From Sinorhizobium glycinis (lineage in GTDB: Bacteria; Pseudomonadota; Alphaproteobacteria; Rhizobiales; Rhizobiaceae), in contig NZ_LPUX01000064.1 in the NCBI RefSeq assembly GCF_001651865.1, forward strand, positions 496,001-560,000: a stretch of DNA of 64,000 nucleotides. Reading direction: 5' to 3'. The first letter of the stretch is position 1. Each line of letters begins with the position of its first letter. A program made the position numbers and the translations under genes. The notes under the pieces were generated by a model. That model was given only the letters and a program-made list of their open reading frames with translations, made no database searches and was not told where the DNA came from. Below, piece after piece: positions 38,537-47,262 of the stretch.

Positions 38537-39670
38537 ATGCGGTTCCTCTTCTACACCCAATCCCTCGTTTCCGACTGGAACCATGGAAATGCGCATTTCC
38601 TGCGCGGCGTCATGCGCGAACTCGTCGGCCGCGGACACCGGGCGACGGCTCTCGAACCGCGCGACTCCTGGAGCCGCCTGAACCTGATCGCGGACCAGGG
38701 CGTCGGGCCGATCGCCGCCTTCCGCAAGCACTTTCCGGAATTGCACGCGGAGAGCTACGACGCGAACTTCGATCACGAGGCAGCGGTAAGCGATGCCGAT
38801 GTGGTTGTCGTGCATGAATGGACGGAGCCGGCCTTGATCGCCCGGCTCGGGCGCATCCGTCGCAATGGCGGCCGTTTCACGCTCGCCTTTCACGACACGC
38901 ATCATCGGTCCGTCTCTCAGCGGCGCGAGATCGCCCGGCTCGATCTGACCGGTTACGATTTCGTCCTGGCTTTCGGCGAGGCGCTCCGCGAGCGTTATCT
39001 CAGTGCCGGCTGGGGCAAGCATGTGTTCACCTGGCACGAGGCGGCCGATACCTCGCTGTTTCAGCCGATGCCGGAGGTGGAGAAGACCGGCGATCTTGTC
39101 TGGATCGGCAATTGGGGCGACGACGAGCGCAGTGCGGAGATCGCCGCCTTCCTCGTCGAGCCGGCGCGACGACTGAAGCTGAGGACGACGGTGCGGGGCG
39201 TCCGCTATCCGGGCGCCGCCCTGAAGGCGTTGCGGGCGGCGGGGATCTGCTATGGCGGCTGGGTCGCAAACGCCGCCGTTCCCCGGACCTTCGCCGCGCA
39301 TCGCGCGACCATGCACATTCCGCGGCGACCTTATGTCGAGGCGCTGCCCGGCATCCCGACCATCCGCGTGTTCGAGGCGCTTGCCTGCGGCATTCCGCTG
39401 ATCTCGGCGCCCTGGAACGATGCGGAAGGCCTTTTTCGCGCCGGCAAGGATTTCCTCTTCGCCCGCAGCGGAGAAGAGATGACGCGCCTCCTGCGCCAGG
39501 TGCTTTCCGACCCGGCCTTTGCCGAAGAAATGACGGCGAGCGGATTGGAGACGATCCGGCGACGCCACACCTGTGCGCATCGCGTCGACGAGCTTCTCCG
39601 CATCGTCGCTGCCTATGGACCGAGACAGGCTGTGGGCGATAGCGCCACGACCAAGGAGGCAGCGATATGA
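38537..39670 (+). CDS. CgeB-like glycosyltransferase 1 of 3
   Basis: The protein is 377 aa. The opening MRFLFYTQSLVSDWNHGNAH and the C-terminal block RVFEALACGIPLISAPWNDA with EEMTRLLRQVLSD are typical of the CgeB/GT-B group (named after a Bacillus spore-coat maturation protein). The middle strand DLVWIGNWGDDERSAEI begins the nucleotide-binding domain. Three bases separate it from the GT4 gene, and its stop overlaps the next start. Confidence 0.82.
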   Translation: MRFLFYTQSLVSDWNHGNAHFLRGVMRELVGRGHRATALEPRDSWSRLNLIADQGVGPIAAFRKHFPELHAESYDANFDHEAAVSDADVVVVHEWTEPALIARLGRIRRNGGRFTLAFHDTHHRSVSQRREIARLDLTGYDFVLAFGEALRERYLSAGWGKHVFTWHEAADTSLFQPMPEVEKTGDLVWIGNWGDDERSAEIAAFLVEPARRLKLRTTVRGVRYPGAALKALRAAGICYGGWVANAAVPRTFAAHRATMHIPRRPYVEALPGIPTIRVFEALACGIPLISAPWNDAEGLFRAGKDFLFARSGEEMTRLLRQVLSDPAFAEEMTASGLETIRRRHTCAHRVDELLRIVAAYGPRQAVGDSATTKEAAI

Positions 39671-40755
39671 GGATTGCCTTTTACGGATCGAGCCTCGTTT
39701 CGGCCTATTGGAACGGCGCGGCAACCTATTACCGCGGACTGCTCAGGGCGTTGGCCGCGCGGGGTTACGAAATCACCTTCTATGAACCGGACGTCTATGA
39801 TCGGCAGAAGCACCGCGACATCGATTCGCCGGATTGGTGCAGCGTCGTCGTTTACGAAGGGACTGTCGCGGCGCTGAAGCGGGCCGCTGCCTCGGCGGCC
39901 GAGGCCGACGTCGTCATCAAGGCGAGCGGCGTCGGCTTCGAGGACGATCTGCTGCTCGTAGAGGTGATGGCTGCGGCACGTCCGGCGGCGCTGAAAATCT
40001 TCTGGGATGTCGACGCGCCCGCCACGCTTCAGGAGCTCCGGGCGGCCCCCGATCATCCGCTGCGGCGCGCACTCTCTTCGCTCGATCTCGTCTTGACCTA
40101 TGGCGGCGGCGATCCGGTTGTCCGCTCCTATCGGGCGCTCGGCGCCTGCCAATGCGTGCCGATCTATAACGCCGTCGACCCGGAGACGCATCATCGCGTC
40201 TCCGAAGACCCGCGCTTTGCCGCCGAACTTGCCTTCCTCGGCAATCGCCTGCCGGATCGCGAGGCGCGGGTGGAAGCGTTCTTCCTCGCGCCCGCGGCCC
40301 GACTCGGCAACCGGCGATTCCTGCTCGGCGGGGCCGGCTGGCATGACAAGCCGCTGCCCGCGAATGTTGCCTATATCGGCCACGTTCCGACGGCCGATCA
40401 CAATGCCTTCAACGCGACGCCCCACGCGGTCCTGAACATTTCGCGCGCCAGCATGGCGGAAAACGGCTTCTCGCCGGCAACCCGCGTCTTCGAGGCGGCC
40501 GGCGCCGGCGCCTGTCTGATCACCGACGCATGGGAAGGCATCGAGCTCTTCCTGAAGCCGGGGGAGGAGGTACTGGTCGCCCGCGACGGCCAGGACGTGG
40601 TCGAACTGATGCGGAAGCTGACGCCTGCAAGTGCGCAGCAGATCGGAGAGCGGGCGCTCGCCCGCGTCCTCGGCGAACATACCTACGCGCATCGGGCTGC
40701 GGAAGTGGACCGCGTCTTTCGCGATCGGTCGAGCCGTGTGGAGGCAGCCGAATGA
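39667..40755 (+). CDS. CgeB-like glycosyltransferase 2 of 3
   Basis: The protein is 362 aa. MRIAFYGSSLVSAYWNGAAT mirrors the opening of the previous gene product, and RVFEAAGAGACLITDAWEGI with LARVLGEHTYAHRAAEV mirrors its C-terminus, so this is a diverged tandem paralogue. ELAFLGNRLPDREARVEAFF marks the second Rossmann domain. It overlaps both neighbours by ATGA. Acceptor and donor are unknown. Confidence 0.82.
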   Translation: MRIAFYGSSLVSAYWNGAATYYRGLLRALAARGYEITFYEPDVYDRQKHRDIDSPDWCSVVVYEGTVAALKRAAASAAEADVVIKASGVGFEDDLLLVEVMAAARPAALKIFWDVDAPATLQELRAAPDHPLRRALSSLDLVLTYGGGDPVVRSYRALGACQCVPIYNAVDPETHHRVSEDPRFAAELAFLGNRLPDREARVEAFFLAPAARLGNRRFLLGGAGWHDKPLPANVAYIGHVPTADHNAFNATPHAVLNISRASMAENGFSPATRVFEAAGAGACLITDAWEGIELFLKPGEEVLVARDGQDVVELMRKLTPASAQQIGERALARVLGEHTYAHRAAEVDRVFRDRSSRVEAAE

Positions 40756-41870
40756 ACCGCCGGCTCGACATCGCCATCCTGGGCCTCTCGCTCTCCTCCT
40801 CGTGGGGTAACGGCCATGCGACGACATTTCGAGCCCTGCTGCGCGGCGTCCATGCGGCCGGCCACCGGGTGACCTTCCTGGAACGCGACGTTCCCTGGTA
40901 TGCGCGCCATCGGGACATGGCCGAGCCCGACTTCTGCGAGCTTGTCCTTTACAGGAGCGTTGACGAACTGCTGATGCGACATGCTGGCAAGTTGGCCAGT
41001 GCCGATGCCGTGGTCATCGGCTCCTACGTGCCCGACGGGGTGGAGGTGATCGACGCTGCCGTCGATCTCGGCGCCAAGCGTCTGTGCTTCTACGACATCG
41101 ACACGCCGGTGACGCTTGCAAGGCTCGGGCGCGGCGACGAGGAATATCTGGCCTGCCGGCAGGTGCCTTTGTTCGATCTCTATTTCTCCTTTTCCGGAGG
41201 CCCGATGCTCGATCGGCTCCGGAGCGATTTCGGGGCGCGCCGAGCCGTGCCGCTCTATTGCGCCGTCGATCTGGACATCTATCGCAATACGGGTGCGCCG
41301 AGAGAATGGGATCTCGGCTATCTCGGAACCTTCAGCCCCGACCGGCAGCCGGCGCTCGAGCGTCTGCTCATCGAGCCGGCTCGGCGTTTGCCCGAGATGC
41401 GCTTCGTCGTTGCCGGCCCGAACTACCCGGCCGGGCTCGACTGGCCGGGCAATGTGCAGCGCATCGAGCATCTGCCGCCTGCCGAGCACGCCGATTTCTA
41501 CAGCCGCCAGCGGTTCACGCTGAACGTGACGCGCGCCGACATGGTAGCGGCGGGCTGGTCGCCCAGCGTCCGCCTCTTCGAGGCGGCCGCCTGCGGCACG
41601 CCCCTGATCAGCGATTGGTGGGAGGGCTTGGACAGCTTCTTCCCGCCCGGACAGGCCGCGATCATCGCGACGAGCAGCGACGATGTCGTCGCGGCACTGA
41701 CGAGTCTCGACGATCGTCAGTGCAAGGCGATTGCCGACAGCGCCTATCAGCGTGTCGCAAGCGCACACAGCGCTGCGGTTCGCGCCAGAACCTTCGTCGG
41801 GGCCATCGAAAGCATCGCGCCCAAGACCGATCTCGCCACGAGACATTCAGAGCGGCGGCTTCGGGTATAA
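40752..41870 (+). CDS. CgeB-like glycosyltransferase 3 of 3
   Basis: The start MNRRLDIAIL at 40752 overlaps the previous stop by ATGA; the protein is 372 aa. IAILGLSLSSSWGNGHATTF, WDLGYLGTFSPDRQPALERL and RLFEAAACGTPLISDWWEGL match the other two copies. The three form a tandem array that probably adds successive sugars. The C-terminal 15 residues are basic and unlike the other copies. Confidence 0.82.
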   Translation: MNRRLDIAILGLSLSSSWGNGHATTFRALLRGVHAAGHRVTFLERDVPWYARHRDMAEPDFCELVLYRSVDELLMRHAGKLASADAVVIGSYVPDGVEVIDAAVDLGAKRLCFYDIDTPVTLARLGRGDEEYLACRQVPLFDLYFSFSGGPMLDRLRSDFGARRAVPLYCAVDLDIYRNTGAPREWDLGYLGTFSPDRQPALERLLIEPARRLPEMRFVVAGPNYPAGLDWPGNVQRIEHLPPAEHADFYSRQRFTLNVTRADMVAAGWSPSVRLFEAAACGTPLISDWWEGLDSFFPPGQAAIIATSSDDVVAALTSLDDRQCKAIADSAYQRVASAHSAAVRARTFVGAIESIAPKTDLATRHSERRLRV

Positions 41871-41888
41871 CCGAAAGGAGAACGGCCT

Positions 41889-42929
41889 ATGGCAAAGAGA
41901 AAAGGAGCAAATCGCGGAAGGGTCATCCTGGTTGCCGGAGGGGCCGGCTTCGTCGGATCCCACCTTTGTTCAGCCCTGCTCGGCGCCGGCAACCGGGTGA
42001 TCTGCCTCGACAGCTATCTGACGGGATCTCCGGACAATGTCGCCGCGCTTCAGCGCAACCCTTACTTCACCATGGTCGAACAGGATGTCTGCGACGAGAT
42101 CGTCAGCGATGAGCCGCTCGACGAGATCTACAATCTCGCTTGCCCCGCCTCGCCGCCGTCCTACCAGGCCGACCCGATCCATACGATGATGACCAGCGTG
42201 ACCGGAACCGGAAATCTGCTGCGGCTTGCCGCCCGGCACGGTGCCAGGTTCCTCCAGGCCTCGACGAGCGAGATCTACGGCGATCCGCAGCAGCACCCGC
42301 AGCAGGAGGAATATTGGGGGCATGTCAATTGCACCGGCCCGCGGGCTTGCTACGACGAAGGCAAGCGGGCGGCCGAGGCGCTGTGCTTCGACAGTCTGCG
42401 GGCCGGCAGCGTCGACGCGAAAGTGGCGCGCATCTTCAACACCTACGGCCCGCACATGCGGCCGAACGACGGCCGGATCGTCTCGAACTTCGTCGTGCAG
42501 GCGCTGAACAACGAGCCGCTCACGGTCTATGGCAGCGGTGAGCAGACGCGGTCCTTCTGCTATGTGTCCGATCTCGTCGAGGGATTGATCAGGCTGATGA
42601 ACCGCGATCCCAATCCGGGTGTACCCGTAAACCTCGGCAATCCGGGCGAGTTTACCGTCATCGAATTGGCCGAACTGGTGCTTTCGAAAGTCAGGACGGC
42701 GTCGGCTATCGTCCACGCACCCTTGCCGCCCGATGATCCGCAGCGCCGCCGGCCCGACATCTCCCGAGCAAAATCGCTTCTTGGCTGGGAGCCGAAGGTT
42801 CCGCTGCAGGACGGACTGACGCACACGATTGCGTGGTTCCAGAGGGCGCTTCCGCAGCAGCCGCCAATGCGCCGGCGCGGCCGTCCTGCGCGTCAGCCGG
42901 AAATGTCCGTGCTTTCTCAGGACCTTTGA
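41889..42929 (+). CDS. UDP-glucuronate decarboxylase (UDP-xylose synthase)-like SDR
   Basis: The protein is 346 aa with AAAGGAGA in front. The pattern VILVAGGAGFVGSHLCSALL, LDSYLTGSPDNV, IYNLACPASPPSYQADPIHT, STSEIYGDP, the YDEGKRAAEAL catalytic pair and ARIFNTYGPHMRPNDGRIVS is characteristic of UXS-type enzymes. It would supply UDP-xylose (or a related UDP-pentose) to the glycosyltransferases encoded just before it. The last about 25 residues are an Arg/Pro-rich extension. Confidence 0.85.
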   Translation: MAKRKGANRGRVILVAGGAGFVGSHLCSALLGAGNRVICLDSYLTGSPDNVAALQRNPYFTMVEQDVCDEIVSDEPLDEIYNLACPASPPSYQADPIHTMMTSVTGTGNLLRLAARHGARFLQASTSEIYGDPQQHPQQEEYWGHVNCTGPRACYDEGKRAAEALCFDSLRAGSVDAKVARIFNTYGPHMRPNDGRIVSNFVVQALNNEPLTVYGSGEQTRSFCYVSDLVEGLIRLMNRDPNPGVPVNLGNPGEFTVIELAELVLSKVRTASAIVHAPLPPDDPQRRRPDISRAKSLLGWEPKVPLQDGLTHTIAWFQRALPQQPPMRRRGRPARQPEMSVLSQDL

Positions 42930-42931
42930 TC

Positions 42932-43714
42932 ATGGTTCAGGAGACGAAATACCGAACGGCTATCGAGAATGAGATCGCGGCACTCGGCCCCTGGTTCCAC
43001 AATATGCGGATCGCGGGCGTCGAAACGTCTCCCGATCACTTCCTCGGCGATTATCCAGCGGTGAAATGGGAGAGGTTCAAGCATGTCGTGCCGGAGGACC
43101 TAGATGGCCGGAGCGTGCTCGACATCGGCTGCAATGCCGGCTTCTACTCGCAGGAAATGAAGCGCCGCAACGCCGGCCGGGTGCTCGGCATCGACTCCGA
43201 CCCGCGCTATCTGCGGCAAGCGAAATTCGCCGCCGAACAGGCCGGAATGCAGGTCGAGTTCAGGCTGATGTCCGTTTACGACGTGGCACAGCTTCGCGAC
43301 AGGTTCGACCTGGTCATCTTCATGGGCGTTCTTTACCATCTGCGCCATCCGCTCCTGGCGCTCGATTTGCTCTACGAGCACGTGGTCGATGACAAGATGC
43401 TCTTCCAGTGCATGCAGCGCGGAGCCAATTCGGTCTCGCCGCTCGAGGCTAACTACGATTTCCGTGAATGGGGAATTTTCGATCGTCCGGACTATCCCAA
43501 GCTGTTCTTCGTCGAAGACCGGTTCGCCGACGATCCCACCAACTGGTTCATTCCGAACCGAGCCGGTGTCGAGGCGATGCTTCGCAGTTCCGGTTTCGTC
43601 ATCGAAGCCAACCCGGAGCGGGAGGTCTATCTGGTGCGGAAAGGGGAACGGCCCTTCATGAGCGAGCCAACGCCGCTTGTCGGCTCCCCGGGCCGCTACT
43701 GCTTGCTTCCTTGA
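42932..43714 (+). CDS. CmoB-like SAM-dependent methyltransferase of the glycosyltransferase cluster
   Basis: ATG at 42932 lies two bases after the previous stop; the protein is 260 aa. GPWFHNMRIAGVETSPDHF, YPAVKWERF, VLDIGCNAGFYSQEMKRR, then VLYHLRHPLLALDLL and WFIPNRAGVEAMLRSSGF resemble tRNA cmo5U methyltransferase CmoB. CmoB-like proteins encoded next to glycosyltransferases form a separate group thought to modify small molecules or glycans. Position as last gene of the run suggests a methyl cap on the sugar product (inference). Confidence 0.82.
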   Translation: MVQETKYRTAIENEIAALGPWFHNMRIAGVETSPDHFLGDYPAVKWERFKHVVPEDLDGRSVLDIGCNAGFYSQEMKRRNAGRVLGIDSDPRYLRQAKFAAEQAGMQVEFRLMSVYDVAQLRDRFDLVIFMGVLYHLRHPLLALDLLYEHVVDDKMLFQCMQRGANSVSPLEANYDFREWGIFDRPDYPKLFFVEDRFADDPTNWFIPNRAGVEAMLRSSGFVIEANPEREVYLVRKGERPFMSEPTPLVGSPGRYCLLP

Positions 43715-43722
43715 GCCGTTGC

Positions 43723-43790
43723 CGATTTAAGGGCAAAGACATGCAGCAATTCAAAGTCCAGCCATCTTGGCGCGTCTGACAAGACGCGCG
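43723..43790 (+). repeat. MQQFKV mini-ORF/hairpin element, copy 1
   Basis: CGATTTAAGGGCAAAGAC precedes an ATG at 43741 that opens a 12-codon frame (MQQFKVQPSWRV) ending in TGA at 43777. AAGG lies eight bases before the ATG. A perfect 7-bp stem, GCGCGTC (43770-43776) with GACGCGC (43783-43789), encloses the loop TGACAA, so the stop codon is exactly in the loop. The first 35 bases differ at only one position from a second copy on the minus strand at 57978-58057. It begins nine bases after the methyltransferase gene and may act as an mRNA 3' end, a leader or a small RNA. Confidence 0.7.
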
Positions 43791-43917
43791 GCGCCACCAG
43801 CCATCGAGACGAACCAAAATTGCACATACCTCGACTGTTTGCAGAGCATGCATCCCCATTGGAACATCGGCGCATCCCGCTGGTTCGGCAGCATGCATGA
43901 GGAAACAGGAGGGCAAG

Positions 43918-44358
43918 ATGAGTGCTTCCGGGGTTGCCGCGTTCGACAAGACGCTTCAGATCACCAATATCTGGCTCGATGAAATCATGGAGCATCAGGG
44001 CCCGGATCGTCAGCTGGCATGGCATATCCTCGGCGCCGTCCTCCACACAGTGCGCGATCGCTTGCCAGCAGACCTCGCGGCGCATCTTTCCGCGCAACTG
44101 CCGCTGCTTGTGCGCGGCGCCTACTACGATCAGTACGAGCCTTCGAAACAGCCGACGCGTTCGCGGAGCTTGGACGAGTTCCTCGGGCAGGTGAAGGACG
44201 AACTCGCCTTCACCCGGCCGGTCGACGCAAAGGAGGCGGTGCAGACTGTATTCCACGTCCTGTCGCATCACCTGGACCCGGGCGAAGTGCGCAAAGTCCG
44301 CGATGGATTGCCTGCCGACGTGCGGGCGCTCTGGCCCGATCCTGCCCAGCGACATTGA
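43918..44358 (+). CDS. DUF2267-like protein
   Basis: ATG at 43918 is preceded by AGGAGGG; the protein is 146 aa. The pattern FDKTLQITNIWLDEIMEHQG, AWHILGAVLHTVRDRLPADL, LPLLVRGAYYDQYEP and VFHVLSHHLDPGEVRKVRDG is a repeated helical pair typical of DUF2267 proteins, whose function is not established but which often appear with stress-related genes. It is probably cytosolic and stands alone. Confidence 0.75.
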   Translation: MSASGVAAFDKTLQITNIWLDEIMEHQGPDRQLAWHILGAVLHTVRDRLPADLAAHLSAQLPLLVRGAYYDQYEPSKQPTRSRSLDEFLGQVKDELAFTRPVDAKEAVQTVFHVLSHHLDPGEVRKVRDGLPADVRALWPDPAQRH

Positions 44359-44416
44359 TGGCGTGGAAGGTCGGCGACGGCGAAATTCATCAATCGCGTG
44401 AATTCGGAGGGCGCCG

Positions 44417-45415
44417 ATGGACGTCATTTTCCTAAAAGCCGGAATCCGGTTTCTCGGGCTCGCCGCGGTCGCGACGGTTGCCTCCGGCGTCGCCCTCGGC
44501 CCGGCGCGGGCGGAACTGCTCGCCCGGGTTCCCGCTGCGCGCGAAATGGCGGTCTGCGGCGACACATTGTTCGTCGGAACAAAAGGGTCCTCGGTCTATG
44601 CCGTGCCGCTGTCCGGCGGCCGCGCCCGACGGGCCGCCTCCGGATTCTCCGCACCGAATGGCGTCGCATGCTCCCGCGGCCGCTTGTTCGTCGCTTCGAG
44701 GGACAGAATCACTGCGTTCGAGATCGGGCGCGGCGGCACCCTGAACGGCCGGCGCGATATTCGCCGCGGGTTGCCGAATTCGGGGGGCCACAGTTTTCGC
44801 TACATCGCCGTCGGTCCCGATTCGAGGCTCTACGTGTCGTTTGGATCGCCTTGCAACATCTGCTTGCCGCGCGGGCTGCAAGGCACGATCGCCAGCATGA
44901 ACCAGGATGGGTCCGATCTACGACGCGTCGCCTGGGGTGTGCGCAATTCGGTCGGATTCGACTGGCGGGGCAGCACCATGTTCTTCACCGACAACGGAGC
45001 CGACCGAATGGGGGACGATATCCCGCCCGACGAGCTGAACGTGCTTCGGCAGGGCGGCTTCTATGGCTTCCCCTATTTCGGCGGCCGAATCCGTCTCACA
45101 GGGTTTGAGGACGCGCCGCCGCCCGCCCGTCAGATAGCGCCCGTTTTCAACTTTCAGGCCCATGTCGCAGCCTTGGGGATCCATTTCTTCCGCAGCCTCG
45201 GCGGTGACGCACTGGTCGCCCAGCACGGCAGTTGGGACAGGTCGGTCCCGGTCGGCTATCAGGTCGTGCGGCTGAGCTTCCGGGGCGGCCGGCCAGTCTC
45301 GGCGACGCCTTTCCTGCGAGACGTCGGCCGGCCGGTGGACGTCAAGGAGGCGCTGGACGGTTCCGTCCTCGTCTCCGACGACGCCGGAGGCGCGATCTAC
45401 GTCTTCAGGCGATAA
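44417..45415 (+). CDS. secreted sorbosone/glucose dehydrogenase-like beta-propeller
   Basis: The protein is 332 aa. A Sec signal peptide covers about residues 1-32 (FLGLAAVATVASGVALGPAR, cleavage after ARA). The mature protein has propeller repeats (VCGDTLFVGTKGSSVYAVPL, NGVACSRGRLFVAS, GWDFR-type NSVGFDWRGSTMFFTDNGAD) as in PQQ-dependent sorbosone dehydrogenases. A PQQ ligand set cannot be confirmed by eye, and some relatives are non-catalytic. A periplasmic location is likely. It is 58 bp downstream of the DUF2267 gene on the same strand. Confidence 0.75.
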   Translation: MDVIFLKAGIRFLGLAAVATVASGVALGPARAELLARVPAAREMAVCGDTLFVGTKGSSVYAVPLSGGRARRAASGFSAPNGVACSRGRLFVASRDRITAFEIGRGGTLNGRRDIRRGLPNSGGHSFRYIAVGPDSRLYVSFGSPCNICLPRGLQGTIASMNQDGSDLRRVAWGVRNSVGFDWRGSTMFFTDNGADRMGDDIPPDELNVLRQGGFYGFPYFGGRIRLTGFEDAPPPARQIAPVFNFQAHVAALGIHFFRSLGGDALVAQHGSWDRSVPVGYQVVRLSFRGGRPVSATPFLRDVGRPVDVKEALDGSVLVSDDAGGAIYVFRR

Positions 45416-45785
45416 TGGCGCACGGAGTCACTGCAGCGGCCGTCATGCTTCGGGAGCGGGGATGGTTGGGTTTCGCCCTTACCGCGACCGGCCCGCTCGC
45501 CTGACGACGAGGCATGGCCGGTCGCGACGCCTTCAAGGCTTTTGGCTTTGGTCCGCCGCATCGTGGACGGTTCCGAATTTATCCGAGGGTAGGAGGGGTG
45601 TCGATACGAAGCACCGGTCGGCACCCGGCCCGGACCCGGATTTGGAGCGTCACAGTGACCTTATCGGCACAGTACGACACGTTGTGGTTGAGAGGGGTGG
45701 AGGGGACCTTCATGCGCAAGGTGAAAGATCGTCGCTGACATGCCCTGCGCTCGCGGACAGAACCGTTAGCGGCTCACACCAAATG
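45416..45785. other. 370-bp intergenic region, no supported gene
   Basis: This lies between convergent 3' ends (propeller gene and AraC regulator). Short open frames on both strands have no family-like pattern and no clear ribosome site. I see no repeat, tRNA or strong hairpin. Confidence 0.5.
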
Positions 45786-46766
45786 CTATCTACGAACCGA
45801 AGGGGAGCGGAGTGTCTGCGACGGAAGCTCGCCGAACCGGTTGCGGTAATCCGTGGCCAGCCGCCCCATATGGGTGAAGCCCCAGCTGAGTGCGACCTCG
45901 GCGACGCTTTGGCCCGGTCTGGCCTCCACCAGTTCTTCGCGGAAGGCCTCCAGGCGCAAATGTTGGAGGTAGTTCATCGGAGTGGTATTTTTGAACTGAC
46001 GGAAACCCTGCTGGAGCGTACGCGAACTGACACCGCAGGCGACGGCGACCTCCACCAGGGTCATTGGCTTCGACAGGTTCGCCGTCATGAACTCGATTGC
46101 TTTCTTGACGTGACGGGGCACCGGCGAGGCGGCGCGGCGCATCTTCTCCGAAAAGCGGTGCGGCAACGTCTCGAGAATCATCTGCATCAGCGCTTCGCTA
46201 AGCCTCGTCAACGCGAGCGGAGACTTGCGCAACGGTGCGCTTCCGGCCAGTCCGGCCTGAAGTGTAGCTGCAATGCGGGCAATCGCCGATCCTGGCCCGG
46301 ACAACAGGTCGAACTCCGGCGAGAATTCCAATCCTCCGGAAACCGGCACCTCGACCATCTCGCTCAGATGGCGGCAAAGTGCCGCTCGCTCGATGGCGAC
46401 AGCCATGTGCTCGCGCGAGCTCAAGGAGAGTGCGGTGATGCGCCTGCTGCCTTCGATGATCGCTCCGCGTTCGGGTGACGAGCAAATTGTGCGATCTCCC
46501 ACACGAATGTCCACCCGGCCCTTTTGCGGCATGACGAACACGAGCTGATCGCCAACCCCTTCGCTCTCCACGAGGAGTTGCCCGTCATAGTGACTGTGCC
46601 CGATCGACATTGCGCCGGCGTTCGCCCACGCGCATTTGTAGTAGATACCCTCGGTGGAAATCGGTTTGACGAGCACCCGCGATGTCCAGCCAGTCAGCGT
46701 GGCAGCAAGGCGGTCCGGGTCGCTCCCTTCAAACGAGAAGTACTCCGGTCTGTCCCGCAAGACCAT
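45786..46766 (-). CDS. AraC-family transcriptional regulator
   Basis: The protein is 326 aa. The N-terminal 200 residues are a cupin-like sensor of the ARMADA/AraC-binding type (IGHSHYDGQLLVESEG, GAIIEGSRRITALSL). The C-terminal domain has two HTH motifs: TLVEVAVACGVSSRTLQQGF, and SVAEVALSWGFTHMGRLATD preceding the NRFGE box. Its target is not visible; it is flanked by convergent genes and by a 240-bp upstream gap. It resembles the AraC regulator at 51146 in layout, but the sequences differ. Confidence 0.85.
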   Translation of the reverse strand: MVLRDRPEYFSFEGSDPDRLAATLTGWTSRVLVKPISTEGIYYKCAWANAGAMSIGHSHYDGQLLVESEGVGDQLVFVMPQKGRVDIRVGDRTICSSPERGAIIEGSRRITALSLSSREHMAVAIERAALCRHLSEMVEVPVSGGLEFSPEFDLLSGPGSAIARIAATLQAGLAGSAPLRKSPLALTRLSEALMQMILETLPHRFSEKMRRAASPVPRHVKKAIEFMTANLSKPMTLVEVAVACGVSSRTLQQGFRQFKNTTPMNYLQHLRLEAFREELVEARPGQSVAEVALSWGFTHMGRLATDYRNRFGELPSQTLRSPSVRR

Positions 46767-46892
46767 GCGTTTTTCCTCTCATTGCAGAACCCGCTCAACA
46801 GGAGTCGGAGGCTATGGAATGCGAATTCCAAATAATGTCAAGAATAAAACGTCCGTTTCGTTGAGCTTCATCCGCAATGCGAGTTGAGGGTC

Positions 46893-47090
46893 ATGCGCCG
46901 TCTCTTTGGAAGAGCGGCAAAGGATTTTGCCCGATGGGCCGCGTACGAGCGAAATGTAAACGATTACTTCGACAGAAGCGTTTCGCCAGGAGCAATCCTG
47001 CGGGGCGTTACGTCATTTTGCGAACGACCCAGAGAGACCGGCCCGCATGCGCGATTCCGGACACCTGCCGAAGGCGCGGATTGTCCTTGA
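46893..47090 (+). CDS. possible small basic protein
   Basis: This is a 65-codon frame from ATG at 46893 with GAGGG two to seven bases upstream; a TTG three codons earlier is alternative. The first 28 residues (MRRLFGRAAKDFARWAAYER, then NVNDYFDRS) look like a plausible amphipathic basic N-terminus, but the rest is low-complexity. It overlaps the convergent small gene by 83 bases. Doubtful; listed because the gap before it contains no other gene. Confidence 0.25.
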   Translation: MRRLFGRAAKDFARWAAYERNVNDYFDRSVSPGAILRGVTSFCERPRETGPHARFRTPAEGADCP

Positions 47091-47262
47091 GCCGCTCGGC
47101 CTCAACCGCATCGAGAAGCAGAACCTGCCGATCCGTCTCGTTCGCGTTCGGTGTAATCCAGCAGCGCCGATCGTCGCAGCAAAGCCCCGCTTCCGGATGT
47201 TCCTGCAGGTACTCGATCGCATATTCGGCGTTCACTTTTTGCGGACCCGCATCGCCGGACAT
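47008..47262 (-). CDS. small conserved-looking Cys-containing protein of unknown function
   Basis: I choose MSGDAGPQKV at 47262 because AGGAGG lies nine bases upstream; the frame runs 41 codons further. The protein is 84 aa. It contains AEYAIEYLQEHPEAGLCCDD, then RRCWITPNANETDRQ and LLLDAVEAERLKDNPRLRQV. The closely spaced Cys residues (CCDDRRC) could bind a metal or form a disulfide. No signal peptide. I do not recognise the family. It is divergent from the cobalamin riboswitch operon, about 200 bp away. Confidence 0.6.
   Translation of the reverse strand: MSGDAGPQKVNAEYAIEYLQEHPEAGLCCDDRRCWITPNANETDRQVLLLDAVEAERLKDNPRLRQVSGIAHAGRSLWVVRKMT

Noticed and set aside
37784-39724. 646-codon antisense frame across GT4 and CgeB-like genes
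   Set aside because: No family pattern and no ribosome site; sense genes are coupled and have conserved glycosyltransferase motifs.
45514-45738. 74-codon ORF between the propeller gene and the AraC regulator
   Set aside because: No ribosome site, no recognisable pattern, and an equally long frame exists on the other strand.
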